Shown piece after piece: positions 19,585-29,625 of a stretch of 64,000 nt of DNA. Position 1 is the first letter of the stretch, and each line of letters opens with the position of its first letter. Both the position numbers and the translations under genes were made by a program. This stretch comes from Acidimicrobiales bacterium. GTDB taxonomy: Bacteria > Actinomycetota > Acidimicrobiia > Acidimicrobiales > Iamiaceae. A model generated the notes under the pieces. It made no database searches. It was given only the letters and a program-made list of their open reading frames with translations, and was not told the DNA's origin. The stretch lies in assembly GCA_030447445.1 (NCBI GenBank), contig JAUJOW010000003.1, forward strand, positions 51,698-115,697. The letters are read 5' to 3'.

Positions 19585-20229
19585 GTGATCGATCGTCGCG
19601 CCGTCCTCGGGTTGGTCACCGGGACGGCGGGGATCGCCTGTTCGGTGGCGGCCCTGATCAGCCTGCGCCGCACCACCGTCCGCCTGCGGACCGAGGCGCA
19701 GGCAGCCAGCCGGGACGACCCCCCGCCGCCTCCCCGCCCTCGGCCTACGCAGGCGCTCTCCTCGCCCCGGTCGGTCGGGATCACCGACGCCGAGACCGGG
19801 CTGTTCAGCGAGGCGTTCTTCCTCGCCACCCTCGACAAGCGGGTGTCGGCCGCCCGCCGTGGCCTGCGGCCGCTCGCCGTCGTGCTGCTCGAGGTGGTCG
19901 ACGGGACGGCACCGGTGGCTCCCCGGGCGGTCGCCGGCAGCCTGGTCGAGACCCTGCGCGACGCCGACACCACCTGCCGGCTGGTCGACGGCCGGTTCGC
20001 GGTGGTGCTCGAGGACACCAACGAGGCCGGCGCGGTGTGGACCATCGAGCGGGTGCGTCGCCGTCTCGTCGAGGACGACGCCAGCCGCACGGTGTGGGCC
20101 GGCGTGGCCTGCTACCCGGCCCACGCCTTCGACGCCGCCCAGATCCTCGAGCAGTCCCGCCGGGCCCTGGATGCCGCCAAGGACTGGGGTCAGCACCGCA
20201 TCGAGGTCGCCGCCATCCCCGACGACTGA
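19585..20229 (+). CDS. Membrane-anchored degenerate GGDEF-fold protein, paralogue of the preceding gene
   Basis: This 214-residue protein has one N-terminal helix (AVLGLVTGTAGIACSVAALI), a Pro-rich linker and a GGDEF-fold domain similar to the previous gene. Shared segments include GLFSEAF, WAGVACYPAHAFDA and the same spacing. The GGDEF site reads LVDGRFAVVL. An RxxD (RDAD) lies five residues before it, so the I-site is kept and catalysis is lost. The two genes look like a tandem duplication in which one copy gained a membrane anchor. The start is a GTG 66 bases after the first copy. Confidence 0.65.
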   Translation: MIDRRAVLGLVTGTAGIACSVAALISLRRTTVRLRTEAQAASRDDPPPPPRPRPTQALSSPRSVGITDAETGLFSEAFFLATLDKRVSAARRGLRPLAVVLLEVVDGTAPVAPRAVAGSLVETLRDADTTCRLVDGRFAVVLEDTNEAGAVWTIERVRRRLVEDDASRTVWAGVACYPAHAFDAAQILEQSRRALDAAKDWGQHRIEVAAIPDD

Positions 20230-20236
20230 CGTCGCC

Positions 20237-21634
20237 TCAGTCGGAGCGCTGGATCACGACGCGGGCATCGATCTGGCGACCGTCGCGGTCGAGGGCGCGG
20301 ACCGGCCGAGGCTCGTCGTCCTTGTGGGTCACCCCGTACGGCGTCACCAGGATGCGGTCGCGGTCCACCTCCACGAGCAGGCAGTGTGGCTCCGACGCCC
20401 ACCTCGTGGTGCCGCCGTCGTCCCACCGGAACGGCGGGTCCTCCTGCAGCTTGCCGCCGGCGCCGGAGACGATGTAGTCGATGCCGTCGACGTGGCCGTG
20501 CTGGAAGTTGTGCTCGTGGCCGCTGAGCACGAGCCGTACACCTGACCGCCGGTAGAGGGGAACGACGTGCTCGATCTGTGCGCCCATGTTCTCGTGGTGG
20601 GGCCCGGCGCAGTACGCGGGGTGATGGCAGAACGGGATCCGCCACGTGGGAGACGGGCCGGATCCGCCGTCCGGAGGGAGCACCTCTTCGAGCCACCGCT
20701 TCGCGCGCTCGTCCTCGAAGTCGTGGACGCCCTCCTCCTCGCCCCACGAGGTGTCGACGCAGACCATCTCGACCAGCCCGCCGACGCGAAGTGCGTAGAA
20801 GAGCCCGGGATCGAGTGACGCCCGGCCCTGGGCCACCCGCCGACCGAATCGGGTGTCGATGTGGAAGTTGTCGGCGAGTTGGGCCCGATCGTCGCTCGAC
20901 TCCTCATCGGCGCCATCGTGGTTGCCGGCCGTCGGGTACATCGGGAGGTGATCGATCAGGTACCGGTAGGGCTCGTAGTAGGTGAGGTACCAGTCGTCGT
21001 CCTCGTCGCCGGACTGGGCCAGGGCGTCTTCCTCCCCGTGGTAGATGTTGTCGCCGAGGCCGACGAGGAAACGCACCGGATGCGAGGCCGACAGCTTCTC
21101 GAGCGTCCGGGCCACCCCCTGCTGGCGCCGGCCGGCTTCCCCGTTGGTGATGCCGACGCCGTAGTCGCCGAAGGCGAGGAACGCGACGGGGACAGGTGCG
21201 TCGCCGGCCGGGTGGGTGCGGAAGCGGAGGTCGTAGGTCCGTTCCGACGGCGTCGGCCCGTCGGCGTCGAGCTGCCAGTCCCACAGCTCGCCTTCGCCCC
21301 AGAGCCGCCCGTCGACCACGATCCGGTAGCGGTACTCGGTATCGGGCTCGAGCCCCTCCACCCACGTGTGGTTGACGCCGGCCGCCTTCGCCGAAGCCAC
21401 GACGTCGCCCCGGACGTCGAGCACCTCGACGAGCCCGAGGCCGTAGGGCGGCGACGCCGCGCCGATCGTCCCTCCCCGTCGGCGCCGGGCTGTGCCGAGG
21501 TCGTCGTCGTCGACCACGAGCCAGCCGTCGTGCCGTCTGGCCAGAAAGAACCCGCCCCATGCCACGAGCACCGACGTGTCCGTGACGTCGACCAGGTGGA
21601 CGAATGGCTCGAAGCGGCGATCCATCGTCGGCAT
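20237..21634 (-). CDS. Purple acid phosphatase-like metallophosphoesterase
   Basis: This protein of about 465 residues has an N-terminal fibronectin-like domain (HTWVEGLEPDTEYRYRIVVD) and a C-terminal calcineurin-like domain. Metal-site motifs appear in order: AFGDYGVG, VGLGDNIYHGEED, YPTAGNHDG, FCHHPAYC and LSGHEHNF. It should hydrolyse phosphomonoesters or diesters with a two-metal centre. No secretion signal is clear. Three in-frame ATGs lie at 21646, 21634 and 21625. 21634 is chosen without strong evidence. Confidence 0.85.
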   Translation of the reverse strand: MPTMDRRFEPFVHLVDVTDTSVLVAWGGFFLARRHDGWLVVDDDDLGTARRRRGGTIGAASPPYGLGLVEVLDVRGDVVASAKAAGVNHTWVEGLEPDTEYRYRIVVDGRLWGEGELWDWQLDADGPTPSERTYDLRFRTHPAGDAPVPVAFLAFGDYGVGITNGEAGRRQQGVARTLEKLSASHPVRFLVGLGDNIYHGEEDALAQSGDEDDDWYLTYYEPYRYLIDHLPMYPTAGNHDGADEESSDDRAQLADNFHIDTRFGRRVAQGRASLDPGLFYALRVGGLVEMVCVDTSWGEEEGVHDFEDERAKRWLEEVLPPDGGSGPSPTWRIPFCHHPAYCAGPHHENMGAQIEHVVPLYRRSGVRLVLSGHEHNFQHGHVDGIDYIVSGAGGKLQEDPPFRWDDGGTTRWASEPHCLLVEVDRDRILVTPYGVTHKDDEPRPVRALDRDGRQIDARVVIQRSD

Positions 21635-21729
21635 CGGGTCCAGCATGGCCGACGAGGGGGGATCAGGCCGGGCCGAGGCCGTCTGCATTTCGTTGGGGGC
21701 CGGGGGACGCGCCGAGCATGCTGGGCGCC

Positions 21730-22374
21730 ATGAGCCCTCCGACCGAACGCACCCGGGTCCGGCGCCGTCCCGATCGGGGACGCTACGACGTGGACACCAT
21801 CGCGGCCATCCTCGACGAGGGCCTCGTCTGCCACCTCGGCTTCTCCGCCGGTGGGCGCACCACCGTCGTGCCCACGCTGCACGTCCGGGTCGGTGAGGCC
21901 GTCTACCTCCACGGTGCGCCCGCCAACCAAGCCCTCGGCGAGCTGGCCGGCGGCATCGAGGTCTGCCTCACCGTCACCCTCCTCGACGGGCTGGTGCTGT
22001 CCCGGTCGGCGTTCCACCACTCGATGAACTACCGCTCGGTGATGGTGTTCGGCGTGGCCGAGCCGGTGGCCGATGTCGACGAGAAGCGCCGGGCGCTCGA
22101 GGCGCTCGTCGAGCACGTGGTCCCCGGCCGGTCGGACGGCACCCGGGCGCCGAGCGCCCAGGAGCTGCGGGCGACGCTCGTGCTGCGGTTGCCCATCACC
22201 GAGGCGTCGGCCAAGGTCCGCAGCGGCGGCCCGGTCGAGGCTCCCGAGGACCTGCCCTCGGAGCTCTGGGGCGGGCACGTCCCGCTCCAGCTCGTCGGAG
22301 GGGAGCCCGTCCCCGACGCCCATGTGCCCGACGGCGTACCGGTCCCCTCCCACGCCGTCAGCTACACCCGCTGA
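21730..22374 (+). CDS. Pyridoxamine 5'-phosphate oxidase-family flavin-binding protein
   Basis: This protein of about 214 residues has the split-barrel FMN fold. YDVDTIAAILDEGLVCHLGF and TTVVPTLHVRVGEAVYLHGAP form the first strands, and SAFHHSMNYRSVMVFGVAEP is typical of the PPOX-like subfamily used as general flavoreductases rather than the true PdxH. All blocks are in one frame. An in-frame ATG at 21718 is an alternative start. It is divergent from the phosphatase gene. Confidence 0.85.
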   Translation: MSPPTERTRVRRRPDRGRYDVDTIAAILDEGLVCHLGFSAGGRTTVVPTLHVRVGEAVYLHGAPANQALGELAGGIEVCLTVTLLDGLVLSRSAFHHSMNYRSVMVFGVAEPVADVDEKRRALEALVEHVVPGRSDGTRAPSAQELRATLVLRLPITEASAKVRSGGPVEAPEDLPSELWGGHVPLQLVGGEPVPDAHVPDGVPVPSHAVSYTR

Positions 22375-22399
22375 GCCGGGAACGGGGTGGCGACGTCCC

Positions 22400-23539
22400 T
22401 CAGTGGCCGTCCAGCTCGCTGAGCACCTCGGCGGTGTCGGCTCCGAGGGGCCGGCCGGCGAAGCGCAGGCGCCCGGGCGTGGCCGAGAGGTGAGCGACGA
22501 GGCCCTGCATGGGCACGCCGTCGAGGTCGACCACCGCCTCCCGAGCGGCGAAGTGGGGATCGTCGGCGATGTCGGCCATCGTGTACACGGGAGCGGCGGC
22601 AGCGTTGGCGGCCTCGAACGCGGCCAGGACCTCGACGAGGGGCCGGGCCGCCACCCAGTGTGCGACGAGCCGGTCGACCTCGTCGCGGTGCGCGACACGG
22701 TCGGCGAAGGTGGCGAACCGGGGATCCTCGCTGGCGCCGACGAGGGCCATGACCCGCCGGGCCACCGTCTCGGCCGACGACGAGATGGCCACCCAGCGGT
22801 CATCGGCGGTGCGGTACGTGCCCCTGGGGACCGAGTACGGGATGCCCGATCCGAGGCGGGGCTGCTCGTAGCCGATGAGCTGCTGGGCGGCGAACAGCGG
22901 CCCCATGAGCTGGAACAACGACTCGAGCAGGTTGACGTCGACCACCTGGCCCACCCCTGTGTGGACGGCCACCATGGTGGCGAAGGCGGCGACGAGCGCG
23001 GCGACCTCGTCGGTGAGCGCGATAGGAGGGAGCAGGGGGCCGCCGTCGGGCTCACCGTTGATGGCGGCGAAGCCCGAGAGGGCCTCGGCCAGGGTGGCGA
23101 AGCCGGGTCGACCGGCGTAGGGACCGTCCTGGCCGAAGCCGGTGACCCGGGTGACGACCAGACGGGGGTTCCGGGCGATCAGCTCACGGGGGTCGAGCCC
23201 CAGCCGTTCGAGGGTGCCGGGACGGAAGTTCTCGACCAGCACGTCGGCGGTGGCCACGAGGCGGCGCATCGTGTCCACGTCGGTGGGATCCTTCAGGTCC
23301 AGCACCACGGTGCGCTTGTTGCGCCCGACCAGCTTCCACCAGAGGGTTACGTCGTCGGCGGGGTCCCGCCACCCCATGGCCCGGGTGGTGTCGCCCCCGT
23401 CGGGTCGCTCGACCTTGATCACGTCGGCTCCGAAGTCGGCCAGGTAGCGGGCACAACCCGGACCGGCGAGCACGGTGGCGCAGTCGATCACCCGGAGGTC
23501 GGCGAGCGGGCCCCGGCCCTCGCCGGCCCGGGCGCTCAC
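22400..23539 (-). CDS. Class III CoA-transferase (CaiB/BaiF family)
   Basis: This 379-residue enzyme moves CoA between acyl groups. Visible features are the N-terminal LRVIDCATVLAGPGCARYLA, DFGADVIKVERPDGGD, the catalytic Asp region in KRTVVLDLKDPTDVD, and LVENFRPGTLERLGLD. The C-terminal swap region includes PVYTMADIADDPHFAAREAV. The start is a GTG overlapping the stop of the phosphoesterase gene, so the two are coupled. The substrate is unknown; 2-methylacyl-CoA racemase-like relatives share this fold. Confidence 0.92.
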   Translation of the reverse strand: MSARAGEGRGPLADLRVIDCATVLAGPGCARYLADFGADVIKVERPDGGDTTRAMGWRDPADDVTLWWKLVGRNKRTVVLDLKDPTDVDTMRRLVATADVLVENFRPGTLERLGLDPRELIARNPRLVVTRVTGFGQDGPYAGRPGFATLAEALSGFAAINGEPDGGPLLPPIALTDEVAALVAAFATMVAVHTGVGQVVDVNLLESLFQLMGPLFAAQQLIGYEQPRLGSGIPYSVPRGTYRTADDRWVAISSSAETVARRVMALVGASEDPRFATFADRVAHRDEVDRLVAHWVAARPLVEVLAAFEAANAAAAPVYTMADIADDPHFAAREAVVDLDGVPMQGLVAHLSATPGRLRFAGRPLGADTAEVLSELDGH

Positions 23540-24558
23540 CTCTCGGTTCTCGGGCCGATGGCGAAGCAGCGGTCGTGGATGGTCCCAAAGGCGTACTCGC
23601 CGTAGACGCCGCTGAACATCTGCCTGGTCTTCTCGCTCCACGCCAGCGCCTCGGGGGTGGAGGTGCGGTGGAAGACCTGGAGCACCCCGCCGTCGTGGAC
23701 CCGGTACTCGGCCCACCCGCCCGGGTAGTCCTTGGTGCAGGACACCTCCACCCAGGGCACTCCGCCGGTGGCGGCGAAGCGACGGACCCGGTTCCGATGG
23801 GTGTGGCCGGCGAAGTATCCGAGGATCGAGGGCCGGCGGGCGACCACGCCGACGAGCCCCTCGGAGGCGTCGGGGTGGATGCCGTAGTAGGAGTCCGAGC
23901 GGTCCGCCGAGCCCGGGTTCCACGCGTGGTGGTGGCCGAACACCAGGACCGGTCGGTCGCTGTCGGCGGCGAGGGCGTCGAGCCAGTCGATCTGGTCGGC
24001 GGTGAGGCTCCCCGACGGCCGGCCCGGCACCGTGGTGTCGAGCAGGGCCACCCGCACGCCGGGCAGCGCCACCTCGGCGGTGGGGGTGGCGGCGAAGGTC
24101 TCGCGCGAGGAGGCGTCGTGGTTGCCCCGGACGTGGAGCAGGCGGTCCCCGAAGGCCGGTTCGTAGAAGGACAGGAACCGCTCGTACTCGGCCCGGGCGC
24201 CGGTGGCCGTGAGGTCGCCCTTGACCACCACGGCGGCCGGGTCGATGGCCGCCATCTCGGCGACGGCCCCCCGGTTCATGACCTCCGGGTAGGGGTCGTC
24301 GCCGGGCTCGGCCCGGAACACCGGACCGGCCTCGGGGTCGTCGTGGAGCCGGCCGCACTCCACCTCACCGAAGTGGACGTCGTTGACCGCCGCGAAGCGG
24401 CAGAGCAGCTCGCCCGGTTCGGGCAGGGTCCGGAAGGTGAACCCGTCGCGCTCGTGGTCGGCGTCGGGGGCGAGGCCGTCGTGGCAGCGCACGTCGGTGC
24501 CGACGTGGACGACCGCCTCACGGGAGGCCACCGTGGTCAGCTCACCGAGGGTCGGCAC
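23536..24558 (-). CDS. Metallophosphoesterase, CpdA/Icc-like
   Basis: This 340-residue calcineurin-fold enzyme shows the motifs FAAVNDVHFGEVE, VVVKGDLTATG, HVRGNHDASS, VFGHHHAWNPGSAD and FAGHTHRNR. These are the two-metal ligands of cyclic-nucleotide or glycerophosphodiester phosphodiesterases. The GTG at 24558 is used because the family match begins soon after it. A longer reading to 24615 would run into the dusB-like relic just upstream. The stop overlaps the CoA-transferase start. Confidence 0.85.
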   Translation of the reverse strand: MPTLGELTTVASREAVVHVGTDVRCHDGLAPDADHERDGFTFRTLPEPGELLCRFAAVNDVHFGEVECGRLHDDPEAGPVFRAEPGDDPYPEVMNRGAVAEMAAIDPAAVVVKGDLTATGARAEYERFLSFYEPAFGDRLLHVRGNHDASSRETFAATPTAEVALPGVRVALLDTTVPGRPSGSLTADQIDWLDALAADSDRPVLVFGHHHAWNPGSADRSDSYYGIHPDASEGLVGVVARRPSILGYFAGHTHRNRVRRFAATGGVPWVEVSCTKDYPGGWAEYRVHDGGVLQVFHRTSTPEALAWSEKTRQMFSGVYGEYAFGTIHDRCFAIGPRTER

Positions 24559-24607
24559 TGGTGGCCAGGCTACCGCTGGCCGCGGGGTGCCTCGTCGGGC
24601 GCGAAGG

Positions 24608-24697
24608 TTGGTCACCCCCCGCCATCGGGGCCAGCACCACCGGCGGCCACACCTCGAGGGGGCCGATGCGCAGCGGCGGCGGTGTCTCAGCGGTCAG
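24608..24697 (-). pseudogene. N-terminal relic of a tRNA-dihydrouridine synthase gene
   Basis: Directly after the maf stop, in a frame overlapping it, the sequence encodes LTAETPPPLRIGPLEVWPPV followed by VLAPMAG. This is the typical DusB-family opening, where LRIG...PPVVLAPMAGVTN begins the FMN-binding barrel. One base further the reading changes frame to VTN and then similarity stops. Only about 30 codons remain. The rest of the gene is absent and the phosphoesterase gene follows at once. Confidence 0.5.
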
Positions 24698-25353
24698 GGA
24701 CCCCGCGCCCAGAGGTCGGTGACGGCGACGCCGAGCTCGGCGAGGAGGCGGCGCAGCAGGGGCAGCGACAGGCCGATGACGTTGGAGTGGTCCCCCTCGA
24801 TGCCCTCGACGAAGACCGCTGAGCGACCGTCGAGGGTGAACGACCCGGCCACGCCGAGCGGCTCGCCGGTGGCCACGTAGGCGTCGACCTCGGCGTCGGT
24901 CATGGCCCCGAAGGTCACACGGGTGACGGCCACCCCGGTAGCCCGACGCCGGGCCGCGGTGTCGATCAGGCAGTGCCCGGTGCGCAGCACCCCCGAGCGC
25001 TCCCGCATCGCGCGGATGCGCCGCGCCGCCTCGGCCGCCGAGCACGGCTTGCCGAACACCTGCCCATCCAGCTCGAACAACGAGTCGCAGCCGACCACCA
25101 GGGCCGGGGGTCCCCCCGCCAGGCGGTCGGCCACCGCCGCCGCCTTCGCCTCCGCGAGGGTGACGACCAGCTGGGCCGGCGGCGCCTCGGCCACGGCCCG
25201 TTCGTCCACACCACTGACCATCACCTCGGGGTCGAGACCGGCCGCCCGCAGCAGCGAGAGGCGGGCCGGCGACGCAGAGGCGAGCACGAGGCGGGGTGCC
25301 GGAACGGCGTCCGGCCCGGCGGTGGTCAGGCCCGCACCACCCGCGTGTCGCAC
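24694..25353 (-). CDS. maf: Maf-like nucleoside triphosphate pyrophosphatase
   Basis: The protein has the Maf/HAM1 fold: RLVLASASPARLSLLRAAGL at the start of the domain, VVGCDSLFELDGQVFGKP in the middle and DAYVATGEPLGVAGSFTLDG near the end. It hydrolyses non-canonical or modified nucleotides and has been linked to septum arrest. The true start is uncertain. The GTG at 25353 lies inside the RDD gene. A CTG at 25329 (sequence CTGA overlapping the RDD stop) is closer to the usual family N-terminus. Confidence 0.85.
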   Translation of the reverse strand: MRHAGGAGLTTAGPDAVPAPRLVLASASPARLSLLRAAGLDPEVMVSGVDERAVAEAPPAQLVVTLAEAKAAAVADRLAGGPPALVVGCDSLFELDGQVFGKPCSAAEAARRIRAMRERSGVLRTGHCLIDTAARRRATGVAVTRVTFGAMTDAEVDAYVATGEPLGVAGSFTLDGRSAVFVEGIEGDHSNVIGLSLPLLRRLLAELGVAVTDLWARGP

Positions 25354-25733
25354 ACCATGTCGTGCCACGTCCGCTTCTCGGGGTCCCACACCGCCCACAG
25401 CAACCCGAGGTAGCACACCTGGGCAGAGACCCACGTCTCGAACAGGTAGCGGCCGAGGGCCTTGCCGGCACTGGGCGGGGCCAGGGTGCGAGCGTCGATC
25501 ACCCTGATGCCGAACAGGCGCCGACCGGGGGTGCGGCCGCTGCGGGCGACGGGCACGAAGAACACGAGCGAGGCCACGCCGTCGAACAGGAGCGCTCCCA
25601 AGCGGGCACCCACCCCGGCCAACGGCGGCAGGACGGACCCGTAGGCCACCCCCGGGTAGGGCGCCGCCCCGCCGTACATGGGCCCGGGGTACCCAAGCGG
25701 CGGGTAGCCCGGTGGGGGCGGCGTCCAGCTCAC
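25326..25733 (-). CDS. RDD-family membrane protein, short form
   Basis: This 135-residue protein has a Pro/Gly/Tyr-rich N-terminus (about 30 residues) and then an RDD domain. GARLGALLFDGVASLVFF is helix 1, SGRTPGRRLFGIRVIDARTL is the conserved GxTPGKRxxGxxVVD motif, and LLWAVWDPEKRTWHDMVCDT is the end. Normally a second helix separates the RDxxD helix from the GxTPGK motif; here only a few residues do. The protein may be an internally shortened relative. It is followed by maf with overlapping ends. Confidence 0.7.
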   Translation of the reverse strand: MSWTPPPPGYPPLGYPGPMYGGAAPYPGVAYGSVLPPLAGVGARLGALLFDGVASLVFFVPVARSGRTPGRRLFGIRVIDARTLAPPSAGKALGRYLFETWVSAQVCYLGLLWAVWDPEKRTWHDMVCDTRVVRA

Positions 25734-25791
25734 GGTCGGGACCGTACCCAGGGGGCTGGGCGGCCGGTACGGGGTGGGCTCCCCGTCGATC

Positions 25792-25964
25792 TCACCAGGG
25801 CCGCTCGCGGCGCTCCGGCACCGGCTTGGACCACCAGCGGCCGCTGAACCGCCATCGGGGCGGTGGCGGCGAGCCGGTCGCGGCGCTGGGCCGGGGCCAC
25901 ACCACCTCGACGGCGGCGACGATGGCAGCCACCTCCTCGTCGTTCGCCTCCGGCTCGGCCGGTC

Positions 25965-25968
<4 letters not shown>
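25792..25968 (-). CDS. accE: Acyl-CoA carboxylase epsilon subunit
   Basis: This short gene of 58 codons begins at a GTG that overlaps the stop of the carboxylase beta gene. Its product contains [17 protein letters not shown], a Pro linker and the end [20 protein letters not shown]. This is the pattern of actinobacterial AccE/PccE subunits: a short helix followed by a Trp-rich tail. These small proteins bind and stimulate the carboxyltransferase subunits. Its position directly after the beta subunit is the normal one. Confidence 0.85.
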
Positions 25969-27515
<1,547 letters not shown>

Positions 27516-27626
27516 GGGACGGCCTTCATGGCCGGCGAGGTTAGGCGCCGCGATCAAGCCGACCCAGCCCCGACGACCTGAGAGGCTTCTCATCTGCCTC
27601 TTCGGTTCTCCTCACCTGCCCCGAGG

Positions 27627-28202
27627 ATGATCAAGGCCGTGACCCATCGCAGCGCCCTCATCGCCGCGGCGGTGGCCGCGGTGGCGGCGATCATCGGGGC
27701 GGTGCTGTGGCTGGGCTCGTCGACGCCGACCATGCCGGCCCGGGAGGTGCAGCTCCGGCCTGAGGATGGCGGCGCACGCAATGGGGGCGACACCCCGCCG
27801 AGCACCACCAGCCCACGGGCCACCACGGTGACGGCGACGGTGACGGCGACGACGGGGCCCCCGACGACGGCGCCACCTCCCCCGACCACCGCCCCTCCGC
27901 CGACCACTGCACCATCGCCGCCCCCGCCGGCCGCACCAGCCCCACCGCCCCCGCCGCCCACAACCCTCGCACCGGCCCCACCGGCGCCCCCCACGACGGT
28001 CGCCCCGGCCCCACCACCGCCCGCCCGGCCACCGCCGCCGCCACCGCCAGCGCCGCCCCGCCGCCAACCGCCCCCGGCCACCGTCGCTCCACCGCCGACC
28101 AACCCACCCCTGCCTCCCCCCGACGACGGGGGCGGGGATGACGGCGACGCCGGCACCAGCGACGATGGGGTCGATGACCTCGACGAGGGCGATGAGGGCT
28201 GA
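27627..28202 (+). CDS. Membrane-anchored proline/threonine-rich protein
   Basis: This 191-residue protein has an N-terminal helix (ALIAAAVAAVAAIIGAVLWL), then a long Pro/Ala/Thr-rich, largely disordered stretch (about residues 65-175) and an acidic Asp/Gly tail. It likely spans the cell wall as a spacer outside the membrane. Start alternatives are ATG 27627 and GTG 27639. Its end overlaps the start of the sensor kinase gene by 11 bases, so it may belong to the same operon and modulate the kinase. Confidence 0.6.
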   Translation: MIKAVTHRSALIAAAVAAVAAIIGAVLWLGSSTPTMPAREVQLRPEDGGARNGGDTPPSTTSPRATTVTATVTATTGPPTTAPPPPTTAPPPTTAPSPPPPAAPAPPPPPPTTLAPAPPAPPTTVAPAPPPPARPPPPPPPAPPRRQPPPATVAPPPTNPPLPPPDDGGGDDGDAGTSDDGVDDLDEGDEG

Positions 28203-29625
28203 AGGCCGTGAGCACCGGGTGTGGCGCAGCGCCCGGATGCGGATCCTGGCCTGGTACCTGGTCCTCCTGGCGGCGTCGACGGTGGCGTCGCTGGTGCTGG
28301 TGAGGACCCTCGTGCGGCGTCAGCTCTCGGAGCGGCTGGACCGGACGATCGCCCAGGAGATCGACGAGTTCCGAGCCCTGGCCGACGGCGTCGACCCCCG
28401 CAACGGCCGACCCTTCGGCAAAGACGTGGCCCGGATCGCCGACGTGTACTTCACCCGCAACGTCTTCGCCGAAGGGGAGGCCGTCCTGATCCTGGTCGAC
28501 GGCAAGCCCTACCAGTCCTCCTTCGGAGCCGACTACGACCTGAGCCGGCTGGACGAAGCCGTCGCCGAGTGGGCGAAGCTGCGAGCACCGCGACGCCTCA
28601 CCGTTGACACGCCGGCCGGCGAGGCCAGGACCGTGGCCGTCCCGGTCCTCGACGGGGACGAGATCCGCGGCACGTTCGTCTCGGCCGTGTTCCCGGCCGA
28701 GGAGCGGGCCGAGGTCGACGCCGCCATCAGGGTGGCCGTGGTCACCTCGTTGAGCGTGTTGGTGCTGGCCTCGGCGGCGGCCTGGTTGATCGCCGGGCGG
28801 GTGCTGGCCCCGGTCCGCGAGGTGACGGGCACGGCCCGATCCCTCTCGGAGTCCGACCTCAGCCGCCGCATCGAGGTGCGAGGCCACGACGAGGTGGCCG
28901 AGCTGGCCCGCACCTTCAACGCCATGCTCGACCGGCTCCAGGCCGCCTTCTCCAGCCAGCAGGCCTTCCTCGACGACGCCGCCCACGAGCTGCGAACGCC
29001 GATCACGGTGGTGCGCGGCCACCTCGAGCTGCTCGGCGACGACCCCGACGAGCAGCGGGCCACGATCGCCCTGGTGACCGACGAGCTCGACCGGATGGCC
29101 CGCCTGGTCAGCGACCTCGTGCTCCTGGCCCGGGCCGACCGACCCGACTTCCTTCGCCTCGAGGCCGTGGACGTCGGCCCCTTCACCGACGGGCTCGTCG
29201 CTCGCGCCCGCACCGTGGCCGACGTGCCGTGGCAGGTCGACGGCCGGGGCACCGGTCGGGTCATCGCCGACCCGCAGCGTCTCACCCAGGCCGTGATGAA
29301 CCTGGTCGAGAACGTGGCCCGGTACGCGCCGACCACGCCCTCCGCCGGCATCGGCTCCGCCGTCGAGGACCGCACGGCGCGCTTCTGGGTGCGCGACCAG
29401 GGGCCCGGCATCCCCGACGGCGAACGCGAGGCCATCTTCGAGCGCTTCGGGAGGGGATCCCACGTCGGGCGCTCGACCGACGGACGAGGGCTTGGGTTGT
29501 CCATCGTGCGGGCCGTCGCCGAAGCCCACGGCGGCCGGGTCGTGGTCGAGAGCGAGGTCGGCGTCGGTACCACGTTCACCATGGCGTTGCCGGTCGACCC
29601 GCCCGGCGAGGCGTACCCCCGATGA
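28192..29625 (+). CDS. Two-component sensor histidine kinase
   Basis: This 477-residue protein has a first helix (ILAWYLVLLAASTVASLVLV), an extracytoplasmic sensor of about 130 residues, and a second helix (VAVVTSLSVLVLASAAAWLI). A HAMP domain, HisKA (FLDDAAHELRTPITVVRGHL, phospho-accepting His) and HATPase follow, with LVENVARYAP, DQGPGIP and GRGLGLSIV. It is a complete class I kinase. The ATG at 28192 overlaps the preceding gene, and its stop overlaps the regulator start as ATGA. The signal is unknown. Confidence 0.93.
   Translation: MRAEGREHRVWRSARMRILAWYLVLLAASTVASLVLVRTLVRRQLSERLDRTIAQEIDEFRALADGVDPRNGRPFGKDVARIADVYFTRNVFAEGEAVLILVDGKPYQSSFGADYDLSRLDEAVAEWAKLRAPRRLTVDTPAGEARTVAVPVLDGDEIRGTFVSAVFPAEERAEVDAAIRVAVVTSLSVLVLASAAAWLIAGRVLAPVREVTGTARSLSESDLSRRIEVRGHDEVAELARTFNAMLDRLQAAFSSQQAFLDDAAHELRTPITVVRGHLELLGDDPDEQRATIALVTDELDRMARLVSDLVLLARADRPDFLRLEAVDVGPFTDGLVARARTVADVPWQVDGRGTGRVIADPQRLTQAVMNLVENVARYAPTTPSAGIGSAVEDRTARFWVRDQGPGIPDGEREAIFERFGRGSHVGRSTDGRGLGLSIVRAVAEAHGGRVVVESEVGVGTTFTMALPVDPPGEAYPR

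Noticed and set aside
27850-28110. Possible CRISPR or satellite array in a repetitive C-rich stretch
   Set aside because: The units are irregular Pro/Thr codons inside an open frame, with no regular repeat-spacer spacing.
27691-29529. Long reverse frame opposite the proline-rich protein and sensor kinase
   Set aside because: No motif is present. The forward kinase has all HisKA and HATPase signatures.
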